Assembly: GCA_964244295.1 (NCBI GenBank) | Contig: CAXTIG010000026.1 | Location: 1 to 64,000 of the forward strand | Length of the DNA stretch: 64,000 nucleotides | Source of the DNA: JAJAZB01 sp964244295 | GTDB lineage: Bacteria; Bacteroidota; Bacteroidia; Cytophagales; Spirosomataceae | Direction: 5' to 3' | Shown here: one piece after another, positions 49,601 to 56,980 of the stretch | Layout: each line of letters begins with the position of its first letter | Position numbering within the stretch: position 1 is the stretch's first letter | Translations under genes and position numbers: made by a program | The notes under the pieces: generated by a model | Database searches by the model: none | The model's input: the letters and a program-made list of their open reading frames with translations, nothing else | What the model was told of the DNA's origin: nothing

Positions 49601-50061
49601 GAACCCTTTTTCCAAAATCTCTTTCCGGCTGAATTTGTAAAGCTTGCCCTGCCAGACAAGCCATACCGTTCGTATTTTTCTACCCCGACTCAACCGACTC
49701 GTCAACGCGTTGATGAGGTCACTTTTCCGAAGTTTGCTGAGAATATGGAGAACAACATGGTCGGCTTGAGTTCGGCATCGCGAAGTTCATTATCGACGGC
49801 TGAACGAGTCGCTTTTTGGTTGTGCTTGAATTCAACGTAAATCTGCTCATCGAGCAAAAAAGCATCCGGGTTTTTCCGGTTGGGAATATCGCTGACTGAA
49901 AGTAGCCGAACCTTGTAGCCTTGCTTGGCGAGCAAAATGGCCGTCCGCAAATTCAAGGCAAGTTCGTGCTCGTTATGAAACCGATGGACTTCTACGTAGC
50001 CGCCACTTTTTTCGGATTCACCTTTACGGAAATCTGGGTAGGCGATCAGATATAAACTCAT
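49583..50061 (-). pseudogene. CdiA-CT-like PD-(D/E)xK nuclease gene with a frameshift
   Basis: The ORF from 50061 reads to a stop at 49702 (119 residues): ELALNLRTAILLAKQGYKVRLLSV and NPDAFLLDEQIYVEFKHNQK, a PD...ExK nuclease core as in CdiA C-terminal tRNases. After the FGK codons (GGA AAA, about 49724) one extra base would restore a frame reading SDLINALTSRLSRGRKIRTVWLVWQGKLYKF... to a stop at 49583, the expected C-terminal part of the family. So a one-base loss in an A-run truncates the protein. Sequencing error or slippage at AAAA are alternatives. It sits between moxR and DUF58 genes, which are normally adjacent. Confidence 0.7.
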
Positions 50062-50130
50062 TGATTGAAAGAGGGTTAGTGTTTACGGAAAAGGCGAAAA
50101 GTAGCAATTTCTCACGCAATTTACAACCCC

Positions 50131-51120
50131 TCACCTCGGCACCTCCACCTTCTGCATCAACTGGGTAATCACCTCATCCGCCGTAGTGCCTTCCATCTCG
50201 CGTTCGGGGGTCAGGATGAGGCGGTGGCGGAGTACGGGCGGGGCCAGTTCCTGCACGTCATCGGGCGTGACGAAGTCGCGGCCCCGCAGCGCGGCCAGCG
50301 CTTTCGAGGCGTTCAACAACGCCACCGAGGCCCTCGGCGAAGCGCCCAGGTAGAGCGATTTACTCTGCCGGGTTTCCTGCACGAGCCGGGCCATGTATTC
50401 GAGCACTTTGTCGTCGCAAATCACCAGCCGGGCCTGGGCGCGGAGGGCGGCGACCTGGTCGGCGTTTAACACGGACCGCACGGCGGCAACCGGGTCGGTC
50501 GTGTTGCGGCGGGCGTGGTGGCCCTGGAGAATCTGAATTTCTTCGTCCAGCGAGGGGTAGCCCACGTTAAGTTTAAACAGAAAACGGTCCAACTGCGCTT
50601 CGGGCAGGCGGTAGGTACCTTCCTGCTCGATGGGGTTTTGCGTCGCCAGCACCACGAAGGGCGCGGCCATTGGGTGGGTGATGCCCGCGTTGGTCACCTG
50701 CCGCTCTTCCATCACCTCGAACAGCGCCGACTGGGTTTTGGCCGGGGCGCGGTTGATTTCGTCGATGAGCACGAGGTTGGCGAAAATGGGGCCGGGTTTA
50801 AATTCAAAATCCGTCAGGCGGGGGTTGAACACCGAGGTGCCTAGTACGTCGGCGGGCATGAGGTCGGGGGTGAACTGAATTCGGCTGAAGTCGATGGAAA
50901 GCGTCCGGGCCAGCAGCTTGGCGGTCAGCGTTTTGGCGACGCCGGGGACGCCTTCGAGCAGCACGTGGCCGTCGGCAAGCAGGGCGGTCAGCAGTAAATC
51001 CACGAGGGCGTGTTGGCCCACCAGCACCTTGCCCACTTCGGCGCGGACGCGGGCGGCGGCTTCGTGCAAGTCGGACAAATCGAGGCGGGAGGCAAAGGCG
51101 GGTTGGTCGTCGGGAAACAT
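50131..51120 (-). CDS. MoxR family AAA+ ATPase
   Basis: The 329-residue protein has Walker A LLEGVPGVAKTLTAKLLA, the substrate-contact region FSRIQFTPDLMPADVLG, Walker B LVLIDEINRAPAKTQSALFEVMEE, sensor 1 VLATQNPIEQEGTYRLPEAQLDRF and the C-terminal helical lid. MoxR ATPases act as chaperones with DUF58 and vWA proteins, often for envelope or metal-centre assembly. The DUF58 partner is downstream in the same direction, but separated by the nuclease gene. The ATG at 51120 is clear. Confidence 0.93.
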   Translation of the reverse strand: MFPDDQPAFASRLDLSDLHEAAARVRAEVGKVLVGQHALVDLLLTALLADGHVLLEGVPGVAKTLTAKLLARTLSIDFSRIQFTPDLMPADVLGTSVFNPRLTDFEFKPGPIFANLVLIDEINRAPAKTQSALFEVMEERQVTNAGITHPMAAPFVVLATQNPIEQEGTYRLPEAQLDRFLFKLNVGYPSLDEEIQILQGHHARRNTTDPVAAVRSVLNADQVAALRAQARLVICDDKVLEYMARLVQETRQSKSLYLGASPRASVALLNASKALAALRGRDFVTPDDVQELAPPVLRHRLILTPEREMEGTTADEVITQLMQKVEVPR

Positions 51121-51283
51121 CGGGGGAAAGACGAAACGGGTGTGGGACTGAGATTGGGCTTGAAAAATAGGGCAAAAAGGCGGGTTTCGGGCAAAATGGG
51201 GGTAAATGGTGGTTAAACTGTCCTTAGAAAAATCCTTCTAAAACCGGCTTGGCCCGTACTATGTAATTTTCTCCGCCGCAACG

Positions 51284-51291
51284 TACCTTTG
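51284..51291 (+). promoter_or_regulatory. Promoter -7 element of the copper-monooxygenase-like gene
   Basis: TACCTTTG matches TAnnTTTG and lies 47 bp before the ATG at 51339. Confidence 0.6.
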
Positions 51292-51338
51292 TTTGGCTCG
51301 CCAGGCGTTTCACTGTCAGCGTTTTTGCCCCGAACTTC

Positions 51339-52709
51339 ATGAATCTCTTTTCTACCTCTACGCTCTGGCGCACCGCAACGCTGGCAACCGCCACCGCCCT
51401 GAGTATCGCGGCGTGTCAATCGAGCAAAACCGAGGAGCCGCTCCCGACGGGAAAAGCCAGTTTCGCGCTTCTCCAGGAGCGCATTTTCGACGTGAGTTGC
51501 GCCACTTCCGGCTGCCACGCCTCGGCCAGCGACAACACGTACTACCAGCATAAATTGCTGCTCGAAAAATCGGTGTCCTACGAATACCTCGTCGGCGCGA
51601 AACCCACCCAGGCCAACGCCCTCGCCGACGGTTTGCTGCGGGTGAAAGCCTTCAGCGCCGACCAGAGCCTGCTTTTCCACAAACTCAATTTCAACGGCTC
51701 GCACCACAGTGGCAAGAGTTATGGTAGTCCGATGCCGTTGGGTGGCAAGGCGCTTTCGGTGGGCCAGATCGAATTCGTGCGGCGCTGGATCGAAGCCGGT
51801 GCCCCCAAAACCGGTAGCGTCGTCGATGCCAAACTACTGGACGACACCACACCCAGCGCCATCGATACTTTCGAGCCGTTGGCCGCGCCGCTGCCCGCCG
51901 AGGGTTTGCAGTTGAAGGTAGATCGCTTCGAGGTGGCCCCCAATTTTGAACGGGAATTGTTCGTGCGGCGGATGCTCAAAAACAGCGAGGAAATTTACAT
52001 CAATCGCATCCAGACGCGCAGCCGTACCAACAGCCACCACCTGGTTCTGTACGATTTCAAGGATAAAGCCAACCTGCCCGCCCCCGACCAGACTCGCGAT
52101 TTGCGCAACCCCGACGGCGGCGTGAACATACTAACCCTCCTAAGCATGGAGAACCACGTATTCCTGGGTGGGGGCACTGAGGCCACCAGCGATTATAAAT
52201 TTCCGGCGGGTGCGGCACTCCGCCTGCCCGCCAATTCTTCACTCGACCTCAACCCGCACTATTACAACCGCACAAGCGGCGTGATTTACGGGGAAAATTA
52301 CGTAAACCTCTACACCACGCCTAAAGTCAGCGTGCAGAAAGTGGTGGAGATGCTTGACCTCAACAACACGAGTTTCAGCCTCCCGGCGGGGCAGCGCACC
52401 ACGGTGACGAAGGATTTCACATTTACTACGGCGAGGAAAATCATCATGCTCACCTCGCACAACCATGAGTTGGGCGAGAAATTCATCGTCAAAATCAAGG
52501 GCGGTAGCCGCGACGGCGAGGTGGTGTACGAAAGCAGCGACTGGGCGCACCCCGTGGTGAAAGATTTTCCGACGCCCATCAGCCTGAAAAAAGGCGAGGG
52601 CCTGACTTCCGTCGTGACGTACAACAACAAGACGACCAAGACGGTAAAATTCGGCCTGCTCAGCACCGACGAAATGAACATCATTTTCGGGTATTACTAC
52701 GAAGAGTGA
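51339..52709 (+). CDS. Lipoprotein with CX4CH motif and copper type II monooxygenase-like domain
   Basis: The 456-residue protein starts with an SPII signal (lipobox SIAAC near residue 26). VSCATSGCHASASD has a CX4CH motif, perhaps a c-type heme site, in a short cytochrome-like segment up to about residue 150. The rest resembles the two beta-sandwich domains of PHM/dopamine-beta-monooxygenase: NSHHLVLYDF (His pair), SSLDLNPHYYNR and MLTSHNHELGEKF, which could bind two coppers. No biochemical role is known for such bacterial fusions. The stop overlaps the next start (GTGA), so it is co-translated with the AraC regulator. Confidence 0.82.
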   Translation: MNLFSTSTLWRTATLATATALSIAACQSSKTEEPLPTGKASFALLQERIFDVSCATSGCHASASDNTYYQHKLLLEKSVSYEYLVGAKPTQANALADGLLRVKAFSADQSLLFHKLNFNGSHHSGKSYGSPMPLGGKALSVGQIEFVRRWIEAGAPKTGSVVDAKLLDDTTPSAIDTFEPLAAPLPAEGLQLKVDRFEVAPNFERELFVRRMLKNSEEIYINRIQTRSRTNSHHLVLYDFKDKANLPAPDQTRDLRNPDGGVNILTLLSMENHVFLGGGTEATSDYKFPAGAALRLPANSSLDLNPHYYNRTSGVIYGENYVNLYTTPKVSVQKVVEMLDLNNTSFSLPAGQRTTVTKDFTFTTARKIIMLTSHNHELGEKFIVKIKGGSRDGEVVYESSDWAHPVVKDFPTPISLKKGEGLTSVVTYNNKTTKTVKFGLLSTDEMNIIFGYYYEE

Positions 52710-53641
52710 AAGCCGGGAACCCCATCCCAACCTTACCGCCGGAGGGCTTTGTCCAGCAGTTTTTCAAACCCAGCATCCACGAGGCGGTCACGCTGTACCC
52801 CGGTGCCGCCGCCGATGCCCCGCAGGCGATGCGCTGGGGCATTCACCGCGTGGAAGAAGTCGTTCGGCACATTCGCTTTCCGATTCCGCCGCTGCGCAAC
52901 CTGCACTACGAATTCCTGTTTTTGAGAAGCGGTTCCGGGAGCCGCACCGACGGCCTGAATCGCTACGAAATCGGGCCGGGCCGGGTGTACCTGACGGCTC
53001 CGGGGCAGATTGTTTCTTCCGAAGGGTGCAGTCCCGATGCCACCGGGTTTTACTGTTTTTTCTACGGCGATGTCGTGCTGACGGCGCTACAAAACGGGCG
53101 GTTTCTGGATGAACTGCCGTTCTTTCAGGCCGGAAACAGCCCCGTGTTGAACCTGACGACGGACATTTTGCCCATTCTGGAAAACCTTCTCAACCAACTG
53201 GAGGCCGAATTCTTGAATCCCGGCCCCGACCATGCCGCCCTTACGTCCGCGCTGTTTCAGGCCGTGTTGGTGTACCTGCGTCGATGCCACGCCAGCGAAG
53301 GCAGCTCTGCCCCGTCCAACGCCGCCGCCTTGCTGACGGCCCGGTTTAAAGACGCCGTTGCCCACCAAGTACTGGCTCTGCGCTCCGTCAGCGACTACGC
53401 CGACCAACTCGCCGTGACGCCCAACCACCTCAACCGTTGCGTGCGCGACACCACGGGCCGCACGGCCTCCGACCTGATTACCGAAATGCTGCTGCTCGAA
53501 GCCAAAGTGCGCTTGCGACAAACCACCCTGAGCGTGTCGGAAATTGCCGCCCAGCTCGGTTTTGAGGATGGGTCGTACTTCAGCCGGGTGTTTCGCAAAC
53601 GCGTCGGCATTCCGCCGCTCGATTACCGGCAATCGGGCTGA
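52706..53641 (+). CDS. AraC family transcriptional regulator (1)
   Basis: A 311-residue regulator starting at GTG that overlaps the preceding stop. The N-terminal part is a cupin-like sensing domain (FEF..., YEIGPGRVYLTAPGQI) and the C-terminal ~100 residues are a two-HTH AraC domain: SVSDYADQLAVTPNHLNRCVRDTTGRTASDLI and LSVSEIAAQLGFEDGSYFSRVFRKRVGIPPLDYR. It is strongly similar to the product of 54269-55222, so the two arose by duplication. It probably controls the monooxygenase-like gene or the small membrane gene that follows. Confidence 0.92.
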   Translation: MKAGNPIPTLPPEGFVQQFFKPSIHEAVTLYPGAAADAPQAMRWGIHRVEEVVRHIRFPIPPLRNLHYEFLFLRSGSGSRTDGLNRYEIGPGRVYLTAPGQIVSSEGCSPDATGFYCFFYGDVVLTALQNGRFLDELPFFQAGNSPVLNLTTDILPILENLLNQLEAEFLNPGPDHAALTSALFQAVLVYLRRCHASEGSSAPSNAAALLTARFKDAVAHQVLALRSVSDYADQLAVTPNHLNRCVRDTTGRTASDLITEMLLLEAKVRLRQTTLSVSEIAAQLGFEDGSYFSRVFRKRVGIPPLDYRQSG

Positions 53642-53693
53642 TTTGTCCCCACTTTCGCCGCATTCGTCCTAATCCCTGTCTGCCCGATGCCGG

Positions 53694-53701
53694 TACTTTT
53701 G
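53694..53701 (+). promoter_or_regulatory. Promoter -7 element before the 170-aa membrane protein gene
   Basis: TACTTTTG matches TAnnTTTG; the ATG follows at 53728. Confidence 0.6.
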
Positions 53702-53727
53702 CCGTTGGAAATCAACGCTTTTGTACC

Positions 53728-54240
53728 ATGTCGCTTTCAACCCGCGCGGTTTCGCGCCTGCTCCGCTTCGCCCTGTTTGGGCTGGCCCTCTGGTTTTTCG
53801 GGAATTTGTACGAAGAAGTCGTGCTAATGCCCAACTGGGTGGTGGCCTCGTTCGACACCCTGAGGGTGTACACCGGCTATTTCAGGGTCGTGATTCAGTA
53901 CCACTACTACGTCCCGCTGACGCAACTCGCCGTGGTCACGCTGCTGGTGCTAGCGTATCGTGCCGAACCTCACCTGCTTCCGCTGCGCCCCGCGCTTCGG
54001 CGGGCGGGGGGGTGGGGCCTGGCGGGGGTTGCCCTGACGGTGCCCATCGTGGTTTTTCTGAATACCCAACTCTTCATCGGAAAACTCTCGCTCACCGAAG
54101 CCGAAGCCCACCGATTGGGGTGGTACTGGCTGGCTGGCAACCTGCTTCGGCTGGGTTGCGTGGGGGCGGCGTTGAGGTACGCGCTGCGGGCGTACGTGCA
54201 GCATCAAACGACGCAACCCGTGTCTGGCCTTACCGACTAA
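53728..54240 (+). CDS. Membrane protein of unknown function, four helices
   Basis: A 170-residue protein with about four hydrophobic helices: LLRFALFGLALWFFGNLYEEVVLMPNW, LTQLAVVTLLVLAY, WGLAGVALTVPIVVFL and WLAGNLLRLGCVGAALRYALRAY. The layout and the LYEEVVLMPNW loop recall anthrone-oxygenase-like DUF1772 proteins, but this is weak. It has its own promoter and lies between the two AraC paralogues, which may respond to or control it. Confidence 0.78.
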   Translation: MSLSTRAVSRLLRFALFGLALWFFGNLYEEVVLMPNWVVASFDTLRVYTGYFRVVIQYHYYVPLTQLAVVTLLVLAYRAEPHLLPLRPALRRAGGWGLAGVALTVPIVVFLNTQLFIGKLSLTEAEAHRLGWYWLAGNLLRLGCVGAALRYALRAYVQHQTTQPVSGLTD

Positions 54241-54244
54241 CGCG

Positions 54245-54252
54245 TATTTTTG
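54245..54252 (+). promoter_or_regulatory. Promoter -7 element before the second AraC gene
   Basis: TATTTTTG matches TAnnTTTG, 16 bp before the ATG at 54269, giving a very short leader. Confidence 0.55.
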
Positions 54253-54268
54253 CTTACCCAATGCCTCC

Positions 54269-55222
54269 ATGAATCGCCTCGCCGACATTCCCACCGTCAC
54301 GCCCGATGGCTTCCTCAACCGGTTTTTTACCAACCCGTTCAGCGTTGCCGAGGTGCAGACGGCCATGCCGTTGCTACTCAGTCGGGTGTTTGAGGGGAGC
54401 CGCTTTGGCGTGTTTCGCATTGAGCAGTGGGTACCACACGCCCGCTTTCCGATTCCACCGGTTCGCGTATCCTACCACAGTCTGGTGTTTCTGAAAACAG
54501 GGTTATTGCGTCGCACCGATGGGCTGACCACCTACGACATCGGTCCGCAAACCGTACACCTGACCGCCCCCGGACAAATCGAATCGTCGGAATTTTGCAG
54601 CCCCGATGCCTCCGGATTTTATTGTTTTTTTAACGAAAGCTATTTTCTGGAAGGGGCCGGAAATGCCCGGATTCTGGCCGAGATGCCGTTTTTCAACGCT
54701 GGTCAGCGTCCGATTGTATCCCTCGACGCCGAACGAGTTGAGTGGCTGAGCGGGCTGTTTGCCCGGCTCGAAGAAGAATACCTCCGTGCGCTTCAGCCGC
54801 AAACCACCGACCAGCAACCGATGGCAGCGGCGCTGCTCACGCTGGTGCTGCTTGAACTCCGCCGGGCTTACCTCCCAACGCCCCCGGCGGGGCCGGTCAA
54901 CGCGGCCATGCTGCTCACGGCCCGGTTTAAAGAAGCCGTGGCCCGGCATATTTTCTCGAAACGCAGTGTGAGCGAATACGCCGACCAACTGGCCGTGACG
55001 CCCAACCACCTCAACCGTTGCGTGAAGGAGACCACGGGCCGCCCCGCCTCCGATTTCATTACCGACATGCTCTTGCTCGAAGCCCGGATGCTGCTTCGGC
55101 AAACCGACCTCAGTATTGCCGAAATCGCTTTCCGGCTCAGTTTCGGTGATGCGTCGTATTTCGGCAAACTGTTTCGCAGGCACACCGGGCAAACGCCACT
55201 CGACTACCGGCAATCTGCATAA
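54269..55222 (+). CDS. AraC family transcriptional regulator (2)
   Basis: A 317-residue paralogue of the product of 52706-53641. Shared blocks include RFPIPPxR, YDIGPQTVHLTAPGQIESSEFCSPDASGFYCFF, SVSEYADQLAVTPNHLNRCVKETTGRPASDFITDMLLLEA and LSIAEIAFRLSFGDASYFGKLFRRHTGQTPLDYRQSA. The sensing domains are alike but less so than the HTH domains, so the two may bind the same site with different ligands. It has its own promoter. Confidence 0.92.
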   Translation: MNRLADIPTVTPDGFLNRFFTNPFSVAEVQTAMPLLLSRVFEGSRFGVFRIEQWVPHARFPIPPVRVSYHSLVFLKTGLLRRTDGLTTYDIGPQTVHLTAPGQIESSEFCSPDASGFYCFFNESYFLEGAGNARILAEMPFFNAGQRPIVSLDAERVEWLSGLFARLEEEYLRALQPQTTDQQPMAAALLTLVLLELRRAYLPTPPAGPVNAAMLLTARFKEAVARHIFSKRSVSEYADQLAVTPNHLNRCVKETTGRPASDFITDMLLLEARMLLRQTDLSIAEIAFRLSFGDASYFGKLFRRHTGQTPLDYRQSA

Positions 55223-55274
55223 ATGGTACCAGGTTTAACCGGTTTTCTCCTACCTGGTGGAAGGGAAGAGGCGG

Positions 55275-55282
55275 TACTTTTG
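55275..55282 (+). promoter_or_regulatory. Promoter -7 element before the 153-aa membrane protein gene
   Basis: TACTTTTG matches TAnnTTTG; the chosen ATG at 55304 lies 21 bp downstream, which argues against the longer upstream reading frame. Confidence 0.6.
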
Positions 55283-55303
55283 CGGCTTAAGTTCTCGATT
55301 TTC

Positions 55304-55765
55304 ATGTATTTCTACGCTTTACTCCTGCACTCCTACACGCGCTGGGTCGTGTTGCTCAGCCTGCTTTTCGCCCTGTACCGGGGCTTTTCGGGTTGGCGTT
55401 CCGGGCGTAACTTTTCAAAAACCGATGACCAGACGCGGGTACTGGCGGTTACGTTCAGCCATTTGCAACTCCTCATCGGCTTCGTGTTGTACTTTATCAG
55501 CCCGGTCGCCAATGCGTTTTGGTCGGGTCCTGCGGCCCGGAACGCTTCATTCGAGATTTCGTTTTTTGGAATCATCCACCTGGGCCTGATGACTACGGCC
55601 ATCGTCGTACTCTCCGTCGGCTCGTCGCTGGCGAAACGTGCGCTGACCGACCGGAAGAAATTTGCTACGGTGGCGATTTATTTTTCAATCGCTCTGTTGC
55701 TCATTCTAATCGCCGTACCCTGGCCGTTTTCGCCCCTGGTGGCGCGCCCCTGGTTTCGGGGCTGA
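55304..55765 (+). CDS. Cytochrome b-like small membrane protein
   Basis: The ATG at 55304 gives 153 residues with four hydrophobic helices and helix-borne His residues (ALLLHSYTRWVVLLSLL; AVTFSHLQLLIGFVLYFISP; FGIIHLGLMTTAIVVLSVG). This pattern is that of small Bacteroidota proteins annotated as cytochrome b-like; heme binding is not proven. The longer open frame to 55223 would start inside the promoter. It is followed 37 bp later by the DUF3817 gene. Confidence 0.8.
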   Translation: MYFYALLLHSYTRWVVLLSLLFALYRGFSGWRSGRNFSKTDDQTRVLAVTFSHLQLLIGFVLYFISPVANAFWSGPAARNASFEISFFGIIHLGLMTTAIVVLSVGSSLAKRALTDRKKFATVAIYFSIALLLILIAVPWPFSPLVARPWFRG

Positions 55766-55802
55766 GTCAAGGCAGGATCGTTTTCTTTTTTCTTTCCAAC
55801 CC

Positions 55803-56126
55803 ATGTCAAACTTCACCCTGCGCAGCACCATCGGCCGGCTGCGAATCATCGGCTTTCTCGAAGGGCTTTCTTACCTGGTCTTACTCGGCATTGCCATGCC
55901 GCTGAAGTATTTCGCCGGGTTACCGCAGGCAGTGCGGGTGGTGGGCATGGTGCACGGCTTGCTGTTTGTGCTGTACGTATTGTACACGGTACTGGCCTGG
56001 GTGGAATACCGCTGGTCGCTCCGGCAACTGGGGCTGGCGCTGCTGGCTTCGGTGGTTCCTTTCGGCACGTTTTACGCCGATTCGGCCTTGTTCCGGCCGA
56101 CGCAGGATTCAGACCCGGTGACCTGA
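55803..56126 (+). CDS. DUF3817 membrane protein
   Basis: The 107-residue, three-helix protein has the DUF3817 pattern: RLRIIGFLEGLSYLVLLGIAMPLKYFAGLPQAVRVVGMVHGLLFVLYVLY and SVVPFGTFYAD near the end. Members lie in the inner membrane and have no known function. It is probably co-transcribed with the preceding gene. Confidence 0.9.
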   Translation: MSNFTLRSTIGRLRIIGFLEGLSYLVLLGIAMPLKYFAGLPQAVRVVGMVHGLLFVLYVLYTVLAWVEYRWSLRQLGLALLASVVPFGTFYADSALFRPTQDSDPVT

Positions 56127-56277
56127 CGGGCATTGAAGACGGTTTACAATCCATCGGGAAAATCCTAAATACGATTTATCCGAGAATAAATTGAACCGAC
56201 TCTTTTTCGTATCGAAGGCCTTCGATTCCGCCTTTCCGCTCGCCCACCCATTTCGCCACTCCTCTAAAAAATGATAA

Positions 56278-56301
56278 AAACTTTCAGCCTTCTGAAAGTT
56301 T
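56278..56301. promoter_or_regulatory. Probable TetR operator (10-bp palindrome) with -7 element
   Basis: AAACTTTCAG (56278-56287) and CTGAAAGTTT (56292-56301) pair perfectly around CCTT. A TAGTTTTG -7 element follows at 56304-56311. The palindrome lies 10 bp before the TetR start and fits autoregulation of the efflux operon. Confidence 0.75.
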
Positions 56302-56311
56302 CCGTAGTTTT

Positions 56312-56980
56312 GTGACCACCATTGACGAGCAACTGAGCAACACGAACGTGGACGTAAAAGACCGGATTCTCCAGAAGGCCGAGGAGCTATTTTTTCACAT
56401 CGGGGTGAAGTCCGTGACGATGGACGACATCGCCCGGGATCTGGGAATTTCTAAAAAAACCATCTACCTGCATTTCCCCGATAAAGACGACCTGGTGTTC
56501 CAGGTGGTCGAGCAGGAGATGGTCAAGGATAAATGTGAGTACGAAGAACTGGAACTAAGTGGGGCCAACAGCATCGAGAAGCTGCTTCAGGCCAGCGAGA
56601 TGATGCGGCAAACCCTGGTGTGTATGAACCCCCGGCTGCTGTACGAAATTCAGAAATACTACCCCCGCGCCTGGCAGAATTTTCAGGACCATATGCAGGA
56701 TTTTGCCCTGCACGGCATTAGCAAAGACCTCCGGCAGGGCATCGATGAGGGATTTTTCCGGGCCGACCTCGATGTGGAGGTGATTGCCCGGATGCGGTTG
56801 AAACAAATTGAAACCGGGTTCGACAACCAGCTTTTCCCGCCTGAGCGCTTTGGCCTGGTGCGGGTGCAGATTGAAATGCTCGACCATTTCGTGCGCGGAA
56901 TCGTCACCAAACGGGGCTGTGAGATTTACGAACAACTCCGCGAAGCCCTCCAACATCCATCCAAATTGAACGCCAGATGA
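56312..56980 (+). CDS. TetR/AcrR family regulator of the efflux operon
   Basis: A 222-residue regulator with the TetR HTH at about residues 25-60 (AEELFFHIGVKSVTMDDIARDLGISKKTIYLHFPDKDDL) and a helical ligand domain. It starts at GTG; the -7-like TAGTTTTG touches this codon, so either the leader is nearly absent or another promoter is used. The stop overlaps the TolC-family gene start (ATGA). It likely represses the operon by the palindrome at 56278-56301. Confidence 0.92.
   Translation: MTTIDEQLSNTNVDVKDRILQKAEELFFHIGVKSVTMDDIARDLGISKKTIYLHFPDKDDLVFQVVEQEMVKDKCEYEELELSGANSIEKLLQASEMMRQTLVCMNPRLLYEIQKYYPRAWQNFQDHMQDFALHGISKDLRQGIDEGFFRADLDVEVIARMRLKQIETGFDNQLFPPERFGLVRVQIEMLDHFVRGIVTKRGCEIYEQLREALQHPSKLNAR

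Noticed and set aside
49426..49632. 68-residue plus-strand frame over the hairpin region
   Set aside because: The sequence is explained better by three complete hairpins; the product has no family and starts before the promoter.
49486..50061. Type III toxin-antitoxin (repeat RNA plus nuclease)
   Set aside because: In type III systems the repeats precede the toxin on the same strand; here the RNA and the nuclease are convergent and the nuclease family is different.
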